Source: Devosia sp. 66-22
Lineage (GTDB): Bacteria; Pseudomonadota; Alphaproteobacteria; Rhizobiales; Devosiaceae
Length of the DNA: 64,000 nucleotides
Direction: 5' to 3'
NCBI GenBank assembly: GCA_001899065.1
Contig: MKUZ01000024.1
Location: forward strand, 124,128 to 188,127
Shown: one piece after another, positions 9,097 through 16,479 of the stretch
Position numbering within the stretch: position 1 is the first letter of the stretch
How the letters are laid out: each line of letters opens with the position of its first letter
Position numbers and translations under genes: made by a program
Notes under the pieces: model-generated
The model's input: only the letters and a program-made list of their open reading frames with translations
Databases searched by the model: none
Told to the model about the DNA's origin: nothing

Positions 9097-11151
9097 ATGA
9101 CGACATCCGAGCTTGGCGAGCTGCTCACCGCGGTCATCGACCGCATCATCCCGCGCGACGCCGATCCGGGCGCGCTCGAACTCGGCACCGATGACTTCGT
9201 GCGGGACCGCCTGGCCGAGGATGCCGGCCGGCGTGCCGCGATCGAGGCCGGCCTCGCCGCGCTTCCTGCCGGCTTTGCCGCTTCGGACGCGGCCGCGCGC
9301 GACGCGGCGCTCGCCGCTGTCGCCGGCGAAGCCTGGTTCGTCGCCCTTAGCGAACTCGTCGCGGAGGGCTTTTATGCCGACCCCGGCAATGGCGGCAATC
9401 GCGGCGCCCGCTCCTGGGCAATGATCGGCTACGAGCACGGCCTGCCCGAAGGGCCGGATGGCCCCACCGTGCCGCGCCCGCCCCTGCCGCAGCGCCTCGG
9501 TACGCCGCAAACGGAGTACGACGTCGTGATCGTGGGCGCGGGTGCCGCAGGCGGCATCATGGCGGCGGTGCTGGCGGAGGCCGGCAGGCGCGTCCTCGTG
9601 CTCGAGCGCGGTTCGCACCTGGACTACGCGACCGGCGGCCGGCGCGACCATCTGCGCAACCAGCGGCTGTCGCGCTACGGGCACAATACCGGCCCCGACA
9701 TCGCGGGCAATCCGCGCGTCCTCGTCGATGCGCATGGCACCGAGCGCATTCTCCGTCCGCACGAGCCGGGCTACCACAACAATGCCGCCGCCGTCGGCAG
9801 TGGAACGCTGGTCTACGGGGCGCAGGCCTGGCGCTTCCTGCCCGACGATTTCCGCATGGCGAGCGTCTATGGCGTCCCCTCGGGTTCGTCGCTCACCGAC
9901 TGGCCGATCGGCTATGACGAGCTGGCGCCGTTCTACGAGCAGGCCGAGTGGGAGATCGGCGTCGCCGGCCAGAGCGGGGACAATCCGCATGCGGGCCACC
10001 GCGCCAAACCCTATCCGATGCCGCCACTGTGGCAGCACAGGACAGCCGAAGTGCTGGCCCGCGGCGCCGGTGCCCTGGGCCTCCGCACCTTCGTGCCGCC
10101 GCTTGCCGTCAACACCGTGCCGCGCGACGGGCGCGACGCCTGCATCCAGTGCGGCTCCTGCGTCGGCTTCGCCTGTCCCAGCAATGGCAAGAACGGCACG
10201 CAGAACACTGTGCTGCCGCGGGCCTTCGCCACCGGCCGGTGCCAGCTCATTGCCCATGCCATGGTGCAGCAGGTCGACACCGACGCGCAGGGCAGGGTGA
10301 CCGGCGTCACCTTCATCGACGAGAGCGCGGGCGCGCCGACCGTCCGCTCGGTGCGTGCCGCCACCGTGGTGCTCAGCGCCGGCGCCATCGAGAGCGCACG
10401 CCTGCTGCTGCTGTCGCGCTCGGCGCATCATCCCGACGGCCTGGGCAATGCGCATGGCCAGGTCGGCCGCAATCTCCAGGGGCACTATTATGCGGCGGCC
10501 TGGGGCGAGTTCGACGAGGACATCTACGATCCGCGCGGGCCGGGCGTCAGCATCGCGACCATCGACTACAATCATGGCAATGATGGCATCATCGGCGGGG
10601 CCATGCTCGCCGACGATTTCATCATGCTGCCCGCCATCTTCTGGAAGACCTCGCGTCCGGTCGACGTGCCGCGCTGGGGCAGTGCAGCCAAGGACTTCAT
10701 GCGCCACGGCTATCGCCGCATCACGGCGGTGAAGGGGCCGGTGCACGAGATCCCCAATCCCGATTGCTGCGTCGAACTGGACCGCAATGTCCGCGACCGC
10801 TTCGGCCTGCCGGTCGCCCGGCTGTCGGGCGTCGCCCATGCCGAAACTGTCCGCACCACGCAGTACATGAACGAGCGCGCCGTCGACTGGCTGCGCGCAT
10901 CGGGCGCGAAGCGGGCCTGGACCGGCACGCCCGTCGCGCGCCTCTCGGCCGAGCAGCACCAGGCCGGCACCTGCCGTATGGGCACCGACCCGGCGAGTTC
11001 GGCCACCGATATGTGGGGCGGCGTCTGGGGCCACGACAATCTCTTCGTCTGCGACGCCTCGCTCCACCCCACCAATGGCGGCTTCAACCCGGTCCTCACC
11101 ATCATGGCTATGGCCTTCCGCAACGCCGCGCACATCGCTCGCGAGCACTGA
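9097..11151 (+). CDS. GMC oxidoreductase with fused gluconate-dehydrogenase-subunit-3-like domain
   Basis: A 684-residue protein in two parts. Residues 1 to about 125 resemble the small subunit 3 of gluconate 2-dehydrogenase. From about 141 a GMC flavoprotein begins with the FAD motif Val-Gly-Ala-Gly-Ala-Ala-Gly. The probable catalytic pair is His621 (Gln-His-Gln-Ala-Gly-Thr-Cys-Arg-Met-Gly) and Asn664 (Gly-Gly-Phe-Asn-Pro). A cysteine cluster C349-x2-C352-x2-C355-x4-C360 lies mid-domain. It likely oxidises a sugar or polyol, and the substrate is unknown. No Tat or Sec signal is seen at the chosen ATG (GAGGA upstream). It stands alone, divergent from the RpiR gene across 135 bases. Confidence 0.85.
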   Translation: MTTSELGELLTAVIDRIIPRDADPGALELGTDDFVRDRLAEDAGRRAAIEAGLAALPAGFAASDAAARDAALAAVAGEAWFVALSELVAEGFYADPGNGGNRGARSWAMIGYEHGLPEGPDGPTVPRPPLPQRLGTPQTEYDVVIVGAGAAGGIMAAVLAEAGRRVLVLERGSHLDYATGGRRDHLRNQRLSRYGHNTGPDIAGNPRVLVDAHGTERILRPHEPGYHNNAAAVGSGTLVYGAQAWRFLPDDFRMASVYGVPSGSSLTDWPIGYDELAPFYEQAEWEIGVAGQSGDNPHAGHRAKPYPMPPLWQHRTAEVLARGAGALGLRTFVPPLAVNTVPRDGRDACIQCGSCVGFACPSNGKNGTQNTVLPRAFATGRCQLIAHAMVQQVDTDAQGRVTGVTFIDESAGAPTVRSVRAATVVLSAGAIESARLLLLSRSAHHPDGLGNAHGQVGRNLQGHYYAAAWGEFDEDIYDPRGPGVSIATIDYNHGNDGIIGGAMLADDFIMLPAIFWKTSRPVDVPRWGSAAKDFMRHGYRRITAVKGPVHEIPNPDCCVELDRNVRDRFGLPVARLSGVAHAETVRTTQYMNERAVDWLRASGAKRAWTGTPVARLSAEQHQAGTCRMGTDPASSATDMWGGVWGHDNLFVCDASLHPTNGGFNPVLTIMAMAFRNAAHIAREH

Positions 11152-11305
11152 ACGCGCGGCCTTGAGGCGCCGTACACCCAAGCCAATCGCGCCGGCGGCA
11201 TGAAGCACCGCATCCCTGTCGCAAAACCGACACACCCTAAGCCCTGTACAAGCGGCGCCGCATGGGCGAACCTGCGCGTCGGGAGTGCGTCTTAAGGGGG
11301 AGAAG

Positions 11306-12661
11306 ATGGCCGAGTCCGTCCGCGACAACAGACTGCTTTGGGGGCTCGTGGTCGTCGGTCTGCTTGTGCTTCTCTCCCTGTTCTGGATCTGGAATGTCGG
11401 CAACACGCTGTCGGGCATCGATCAGCGCGGCCAGCAGCTCGAAGCGCGCTTTGCCGATGTCGGTGCGGCCGATGCCGTCGCCGCGCTCGAGGCCAGGCAG
11501 GCCGAGCTCGAAGCCAAAATCTCGGCCCTGCAGATGCCCGACCTCGCGCCGGTGCAGCAGCAGGTCGATGAGCTCAATGCCGGTCTCAAGGGGCTCGAGG
11601 AGCGCTTCGCGGGCTTCACGATTCCCGGGCTCGAGGATCTTACGGCCCGACTCGCTGCCGTCGAAACCGCCGTCGGCGGCATCGCCCCGGCCGACCTGAC
11701 CGCTGTCACGGCCGATATCGACGGGCTGAGAACATCGCTCGATGGGCTGCGCACGCAGATCGGCGATCTCGCGCCGGCGCGTGTCGATGAACTGGCAGGC
11801 AGGATCGACACCGTGTCGCAGCAGGTTGCGGCCATCGAGATCCCCGATGTTGCCGCGCTCACCACTCGCGTCGATGCGCTCGATACGCGCCTCGGCACGG
11901 TCGAAGCGGCGATCGCCGATACGGCGCCGGCCGAACCCGACGCCCTGGCCGCGCGGCTCGATGCCTTCGCCGCGCAACTGGCCGCCATTGCCCCGCTCGA
12001 AACCCGGATCGGCGCGGTCGCCACCGATGTCGAAACGCTCAAGACCGGCGTCGCCGCCGCCGCCACATCGGTCGAGGTCACCGCGCTCGATACGCGCCTG
12101 TCCGATCTGGGCACACAGGTCGACGTCTCAGGCGCCGGCCTCGCGACGGTGCAGGCACAGGCCACCGATCTCGCGACGCAGGTCACCGATCTTGGCGCCG
12201 ATCTCGCGACGCGCGCCGCAAGCGCCGACGTCACCGCGCTCTCCGACCAGCTCACGGCGCTCGGCCAGCAGGTCGCGGCCCTGCCCGCGACCGATACCGC
12301 GGCGGTCGAAGCCGATGTGTCGGCGCTTCGGGCCGCGCTCGACACGCTGGCGACGCAGGTTGCCGCCCTGCCGGCCGCCGACGAGCTTGTCACGCTGCGC
12401 ACCGACCTCGACCGCATCGCCACCAATCCGCCCGCCGCGCCGCCGCCGCAGGTCATCGAGCGCATCTATTTCGGTCAGAGCGGCACCAGTGTTGCCGAAG
12501 CCGAGTTGCCCAAGATTGCCGCGCTCGCCGAGCGCCTCGGCAGCAACCCGTCGGCGCTATCGCTGGTCGGCTTCTCCGACAGCTCCGGGCCGGCCGAGCT
12601 CAATCGCAGCCTGTCGCTTCCCCGCGCCGCTGCCACCCTCACCCTGTCGGGACGGTTCTAG
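11306..12661 (+). CDS. membrane-anchored Ala-rich coiled-coil protein with shortened OmpA-like C-terminus
   Basis: A 451-residue protein starting at an ATG after AGGGGGAG. A single membrane helix at about residues 11-31 is followed by roughly 340 residues of Ala/Leu/Asp-rich coiled coil with repeated Leu-Asp-Thr-Arg-Leu and Asp-Leu-Ala-Thr-Gln-Val units. The last 70 residues begin an OmpA/MotB-like domain (Ile-Tyr-Phe-Gly-Gln-Ser-Gly-Thr, then Leu-Val-Gly-Phe-Ser-Asp) but stop about 30 residues early, ending Leu-Thr-Leu-Ser-Gly-Arg-Phe. The family would place it in the inner membrane reaching toward peptidoglycan. The early stop may be natural or a decay product. Confidence 0.7.
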   Translation: MAESVRDNRLLWGLVVVGLLVLLSLFWIWNVGNTLSGIDQRGQQLEARFADVGAADAVAALEARQAELEAKISALQMPDLAPVQQQVDELNAGLKGLEERFAGFTIPGLEDLTARLAAVETAVGGIAPADLTAVTADIDGLRTSLDGLRTQIGDLAPARVDELAGRIDTVSQQVAAIEIPDVAALTTRVDALDTRLGTVEAAIADTAPAEPDALAARLDAFAAQLAAIAPLETRIGAVATDVETLKTGVAAAATSVEVTALDTRLSDLGTQVDVSGAGLATVQAQATDLATQVTDLGADLATRAASADVTALSDQLTALGQQVAALPATDTAAVEADVSALRAALDTLATQVAALPAADELVTLRTDLDRIATNPPAAPPPQVIERIYFGQSGTSVAEAELPKIAALAERLGSNPSALSLVGFSDSSGPAELNRSLSLPRAAATLTLSGRF

Positions 12662-12720
12662 CCGCGTTTCCCTCCGGCCTGCTACAAGGCGACTGGACGT
12701 GGGCACGGGGTGCGGCAATC

Positions 12721-13839
12721 GTGAGCAGGCTGGGGATCGGGCTGATCGGCACGGGCTATATGGGCAAGTGCCATGCGCTGGCGTGGACATCCGTCCATGC
12801 GGTGTTCGGCGACGTGCCGTCCATCGATCTGGTGCATCTGAGCGAAGTCACCGACGATCTGGCGCGGCAGCGCGCGGGAGAGTTCGGCTTCGCCCGCTCC
12901 GGTGCCGACTGGCGGGCGCTGGTCGCCGATCCCGAGGTCGACATCGTCTCGATCACCACGCCCAACCAGTTCCACGCCGAGATGGCCATCGCCGCCCTCG
13001 AGGCGGGCAAGCATGTCTGGTGCGAAAAGCCGATGGCAACCAGCCTTGCCGATGCCGAGCGCATGCGCGACGCCGCGCGGATCAGCGGCCGCGTCGCGGT
13101 GCTCGGCTACAACTACATCCAGAACCCCATGGTGCGGCAGATCGAGGCCATCCTTGCGGCTGGCAACATCGGCACGGCCAACCATTTCCGCGTCGAGATG
13201 GACGAGGACTTCATGGCCGATCCGGCCACCCCCTTCGGCTGGAAGAGCGACGCGAAGTCCGGCTATGGCGCGCTCGACGATTTCGGCGTCCATCCCGTCT
13301 CGCTCATCCACACGCTGCTCGGCCGCATTGCCCGCGTGCTGGGGCACCAGGCGATGCCCTATGCGACGCGGCCCATTCCGGGGGCGCCGCCGCGCGCCGT
13401 CGAGACGCACGACATCGCGTCGGTCCTGTGCGAGCTCGACACCGGCGCGTCCGGTGTCATCGCGCTCAGCCGCAGTGCCTGGGGCCGCAAGGGGCGCATC
13501 GCGCTCCAGATCTTCGGCGACAGGGGCGCCATTGTCTTCGATCAGGAGCGGTTCAACGAGCTGCAGCTCTATACCGCCGACGGCGATCCGGCGACGCGCG
13601 GCTTCCGCACGATTCTCGCCGCCCCCGTCCACGCGCCCTATGACCGCTTCATTCCCGCGCCCGGCCATGGTCTCGGCTTCAACGACCTCAAGATCATCGA
13701 ATGCCACGAGCTGCTGCTGCGCCTCGCCGGCAGACCGTCGCGTACCATCGGCTTCGATGCCGGCCTCAGTATCGAACGCACGATCTGGGCGATGCACGAA
13801 TCGGCGGTGCGCGGCACGTGGACCTCCGTGCCGGAATGA
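12721..13839 (+). CDS. Gfo/Idh/MocA-family NAD(P)-dependent dehydrogenase
   Basis: This 372-residue oxidoreductase starts at GTG. The Rossmann motif Gly-Leu-Ile-Gly-Thr-Gly-Tyr-Met-Gly is at the N-terminus, Glu-Lys-Pro-Met (catalytic Lys) near residue 101, and the second-domain Asp-Phe-Gly-Val-His-Pro motif near residue 185. The family oxidises or reduces sugars, inositols and related polyols, and the exact substrate cannot be read here. A PfkB kinase follows after 13 bases, so the two may form a short sugar or polyol pathway. Distance from the iol operon and opposite strand argue against simple membership in it. Confidence 0.85.
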   Translation: MSRLGIGLIGTGYMGKCHALAWTSVHAVFGDVPSIDLVHLSEVTDDLARQRAGEFGFARSGADWRALVADPEVDIVSITTPNQFHAEMAIAALEAGKHVWCEKPMATSLADAERMRDAARISGRVAVLGYNYIQNPMVRQIEAILAAGNIGTANHFRVEMDEDFMADPATPFGWKSDAKSGYGALDDFGVHPVSLIHTLLGRIARVLGHQAMPYATRPIPGAPPRAVETHDIASVLCELDTGASGVIALSRSAWGRKGRIALQIFGDRGAIVFDQERFNELQLYTADGDPATRGFRTILAAPVHAPYDRFIPAPGHGLGFNDLKIIECHELLLRLAGRPSRTIGFDAGLSIERTIWAMHESAVRGTWTSVPE

Positions 13840-13852
13840 CGTTTCAGCCCTG

Positions 13853-14746
13853 ATGTTCATTGTCCTCGGAAACGTCGCTGTCGATGAAACCATGCAGTCG
13901 CCGCTGCTGCCGGCGCGCGGTGCCACCGTGCTCGTCGGACCAGCAGTGCGCGATCTGGGCGGCAAGGGCGCCAACCAGGCGATCGTCCTCGCGCGCGCCA
14001 CAACTGACGTGCGGCTCGTCGCAACCATCGGCAGCGACGATACGGCACGGTGGATCGCGGCGGCGCTCGCCGAGGAGGGGCTCGATCCCGCCCACCTGAT
14101 CCGCGTCCCGGGCGCCAGCGACCGATCGCTGGTCTTTGTCGGGCCCGATGGCGACAATGCCATCGCCTCGACCAGCCAGTGCTCCGACGCGCTTTCGCCC
14201 GCCCATGCCGAGGCGGCTCTGCGCGGCGCGCAACCCGGAGACGTGCTGCTGCTCCAGGGCGGCTGCACCGTCGAAACCAACCGGGCCGCCATCGCGGCGG
14301 CGAAGGCGCGCGACATGCGCATCGTCTTCAATCCGTCGGCGATGCGGGAGGGGTTCGATACGCTGCTGGCGGGGGTCGACCTCGTCGTGGCCAATGCCGG
14401 CGAAGCCGCCGAACTCGTCGGGGACGGGGCGCCGCTCGAGCAGGCCGAGCGCCTTGTCGCCCGCGGCGTCGGCGATGCGGTGGTCACGCTGGGAGCCCGG
14501 GGTTCGGTTGCCGCGGGGCGGGGCGGGCAGCACGCCGTGCCCGCCGTTCAGGCGCCGGTGCGGGACACCACCGGCGCCGGCGACACCTATCTGGCAGTCC
14601 TTGCCGCTGCCCGCTTCATGCACGGCGCTCCTCTGGCCGCCGCCATGGCCTGGGCGTCGGCCGCCGCCGCCATCACGGTCGGCCGTCCCGGCACTCGGGC
14701 TGCCTTCCCCAGCCGCGCCGAGCTGGCGGCCATCGCCGGCAAATGA
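13853..14746 (+). CDS. PfkB-family (ribokinase-like) sugar kinase
   Basis: A 297-residue kinase with the N-terminal Gly-Gly-Lys-Gly-Ala-Asn-Gln signature near residue 38 and the C-terminal Asp-Thr-Thr-Gly-Ala-Gly-Asp motif carrying the catalytic Asp near residue 245. It most resembles ribokinases, but the substrate is not certain. It is 13 bases from the dehydrogenase gene upstream and probably co-transcribed. The ATG at 13853 is the first one after the upstream stop in frame with the conserved Val-Leu-Gly-Asn-Val start. Confidence 0.85.
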   Translation: MFIVLGNVAVDETMQSPLLPARGATVLVGPAVRDLGGKGANQAIVLARATTDVRLVATIGSDDTARWIAAALAEEGLDPAHLIRVPGASDRSLVFVGPDGDNAIASTSQCSDALSPAHAEAALRGAQPGDVLLLQGGCTVETNRAAIAAAKARDMRIVFNPSAMREGFDTLLAGVDLVVANAGEAAELVGDGAPLEQAERLVARGVGDAVVTLGARGSVAAGRGGQHAVPAVQAPVRDTTGAGDTYLAVLAAARFMHGAPLAAAMAWASAAAAITVGRPGTRAAFPSRAELAAIAGK

Positions 14747-14834
14747 CAATCCTTTGCCGTTTTTCGTGCGATTTTGCTGCATACCTTTGCTGACTTTTGG
14801 CAGGATTTCGACAGCGATGCGCCGTCGCGGCAGC

Positions 14835-14862
14835 TTGACTTATCGGTTCACGGGCCTATGGA
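14835..14862 (+). promoter_or_regulatory. candidate promoter for the polysaccharide export genes
   Basis: TTGACT (14835-14840) and TATGGA (14857-14862) are 16 bases apart in a locally AT-richer stretch after the PfkB stop. Transcription from here would begin after the ATG at 14817 and favour the ATG at 14913 for the permease. The assignment rests on hexamer matches only. Confidence 0.35.
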
Positions 14863-14912
14863 ACGGCCGCTTTTCCAATGGTCCCAGCGCAGCAGGCAGT
14901 CCCGACACCCCG

Positions 14913-15698
14913 ATGAACTCCCTCTGGCTGCGCATCCGTCCGTACCTGTCCACGCTCGTGCGCTACATGCACATCAGCTACCTCGAGGCGAAGTCGGGGT
15001 ATGAGGGCACGGCGCTGGGCATCCTGTGGATACCGGCGACAACGCTCAGCTTCTCGCTGCTGCTCGGCTTCGTCTTCCACCCCAGCGGCACGACGGGACC
15101 CATTCCGTTCTTCCTCTATGTGCTGAGCGGTTACGTCACGTGGAACTTCATCTCGGATTCGATCACCCGCAGCACCAACATCATCCAGAGCAAGTTCGAG
15201 TTCGCCGTTCACAACAATCTCGGCCTCGCCGGATTGTTCGGAAAAATGCTGGCAGACCGGGGCTTTGAGTTCGCCATGGAGCTGGCGGTGGTGATCATCG
15301 CCGTGCTCGTTTTGTCGCCGTTCAGCTATGGCCCGCAGATCCTGCTGCTCGCCATCCTCATCCCGATGATGTGCCTGGTGTCGCTGGCGGCGAGCTATCT
15401 GGTCAATTTGCTGACCCTGTTCTTCCCGGACCTGGGGAACGTCGTCAGCACCGGCGTGCGCCTCATGTTCTTTGCCACGCCGATCTTCTGGCTGGTCGAG
15501 GATCGGTCGGACTGGCGCGCCCTGCTCGAGGTCTACAACCCGGCCAGCTACTATCTCATGATGATGCGCCAGTCGTTCGGGCTGCAGCCGCTCGTGCTGC
15601 ATGTGTGGCTGATCGGCGCCGTCATCAGCCTCATCGTCATCGCCGCCGGCGCCATCGCCTACCGGCAGTCCAATTCGTTCGTCCGGAACCTGAGGTAA
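14913..15698 (+). CDS. wzm: polysaccharide ABC exporter permease (Wzm-like)
   Basis: A 261-residue ABC-2 type permease with six predicted membrane segments and the polysaccharide-exporter-like N-terminus (Tyr-Leu-Glu-Ala-Lys-Ser ... Leu-Gly-Ile-Leu-Trp). It exports an undecaprenyl-linked O-antigen or capsule chain together with the ATPase 7 bases downstream. I use the ATG at 14913; an in-frame ATG at 14817 would add a basic 32-residue leader lacking family similarity. Context with rhamnose and UDP-glucuronate genes supports a surface polysaccharide substrate. Confidence 0.87.
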   Translation: MNSLWLRIRPYLSTLVRYMHISYLEAKSGYEGTALGILWIPATTLSFSLLLGFVFHPSGTTGPIPFFLYVLSGYVTWNFISDSITRSTNIIQSKFEFAVHNNLGLAGLFGKMLADRGFEFAMELAVVIIAVLVLSPFSYGPQILLLAILIPMMCLVSLAASYLVNLLTLFFPDLGNVVSTGVRLMFFATPIFWLVEDRSDWRALLEVYNPASYYLMMMRQSFGLQPLVLHVWLIGAVISLIVIAAGAIAYRQSNSFVRNLR

Positions 15699-15705
15699 GC
15701 CGCCC

Positions 15706-16455
15706 ATGTCCGGGATCGAAATAAAGAACGCCTCCGTCAGCTACTACCTCCGCCACAAGGGGGATGCGGGCAAGCGCAAGATCGAGCGTGCCGCTGTCGG
15801 TGGCCAGATCATCGAGCGCGCGCGCTACCTCGAGATCGCGGCGCTTCGCGACATCACGCTGAGCATCAAGCACGGCGATCGCGTGGGCCTTATCGGGCTC
15901 AACGGCTCGGGCAAATCGACGCTGCTCAAGCTCTGCTCCGGTGCACTCTCGGTGCAGAAGGGCTCGATCGAGATCGATGGCCGCGTCAGCACGCAGTTCT
16001 CGCTGGGGGCCGGCATTCGCGGATCGCTGAGCGGCCGGCGCAATACCGAGCTCAAGTGCCTCTATATGGGCACCCCGCAGCGCAGCATCAGCGACCGCGT
16101 CGAGGAAGTGCGGGAACTCAGCGGCCTTGGCGGCTATTTCGAGCTGCCGGTGTCGTCCTACTCCGCCGGCATGCGCTCGCGCCTCGTGATGAGCATGATG
16201 CGGCTGGTGCGTTCCGACATCCTCATCATGGACGAGTGGATCGGCGCCGCCGACGCGACCGTCAACAAGACGCTCGCCACGCTGCAGAACCAGCTGATCG
16301 ACAGCGCATCGGTCCTCGTGCTGGCGAGCCACTCGCGCCACATCCTGGAATCCTGGGTGCAGACGCTGGTCTGGCTCGACGGCGGCGTCATTCGCGACAT
16401 AGGTCCGATCGGCTCCATCTACGATCAGTTCGAAGCCTGGATGGAAAGCCGCTAG
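15706..16455 (+). CDS. wzt: polysaccharide ABC exporter ATPase (Wzt-like, short form)
   Basis: A 249-residue ATPase with Walker A Gly-Leu-Asn-Gly-Ser-Gly-Lys-Ser-Thr near residue 65, a degenerate signature Ser-Tyr-Ser-Ala-Gly-Met and Walker B Ile-Leu-Ile-Met-Asp-Glu-Trp. The Ala-Gly-Met-Arg segment and Trp after the catalytic Glu are typical of Wzt/KpsT/TagH exporters. It lacks the C-terminal carbohydrate-binding domain of long Wzt proteins, so it probably does not recognise a chain-end cap. Partner of the upstream permease. Confidence 0.88.
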   Translation: MSGIEIKNASVSYYLRHKGDAGKRKIERAAVGGQIIERARYLEIAALRDITLSIKHGDRVGLIGLNGSGKSTLLKLCSGALSVQKGSIEIDGRVSTQFSLGAGIRGSLSGRRNTELKCLYMGTPQRSISDRVEEVRELSGLGGYFELPVSSYSAGMRSRLVMSMMRLVRSDILIMDEWIGAADATVNKTLATLQNQLIDSASVLVLASHSRHILESWVQTLVWLDGGVIRDIGPIGSIYDQFEAWMESR

Positions 16456-16479
16456 AACGCACGGCAGCAGGAGTCGTCA

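Noticed and set aside
9049-11418. 789-codon open frame on the minus strand
   Set aside because: Antisense to the GMC oxidoreductase, whose FAD and catalytic motifs prove the plus-strand frame.
11742-13643. 633-codon frame continuing past the OmpA-like stop
   Set aside because: I tested whether it restores the missing OmpA end by frameshift, but the sequence after 12661 in that frame is Arg-rich and lacks OmpA features.
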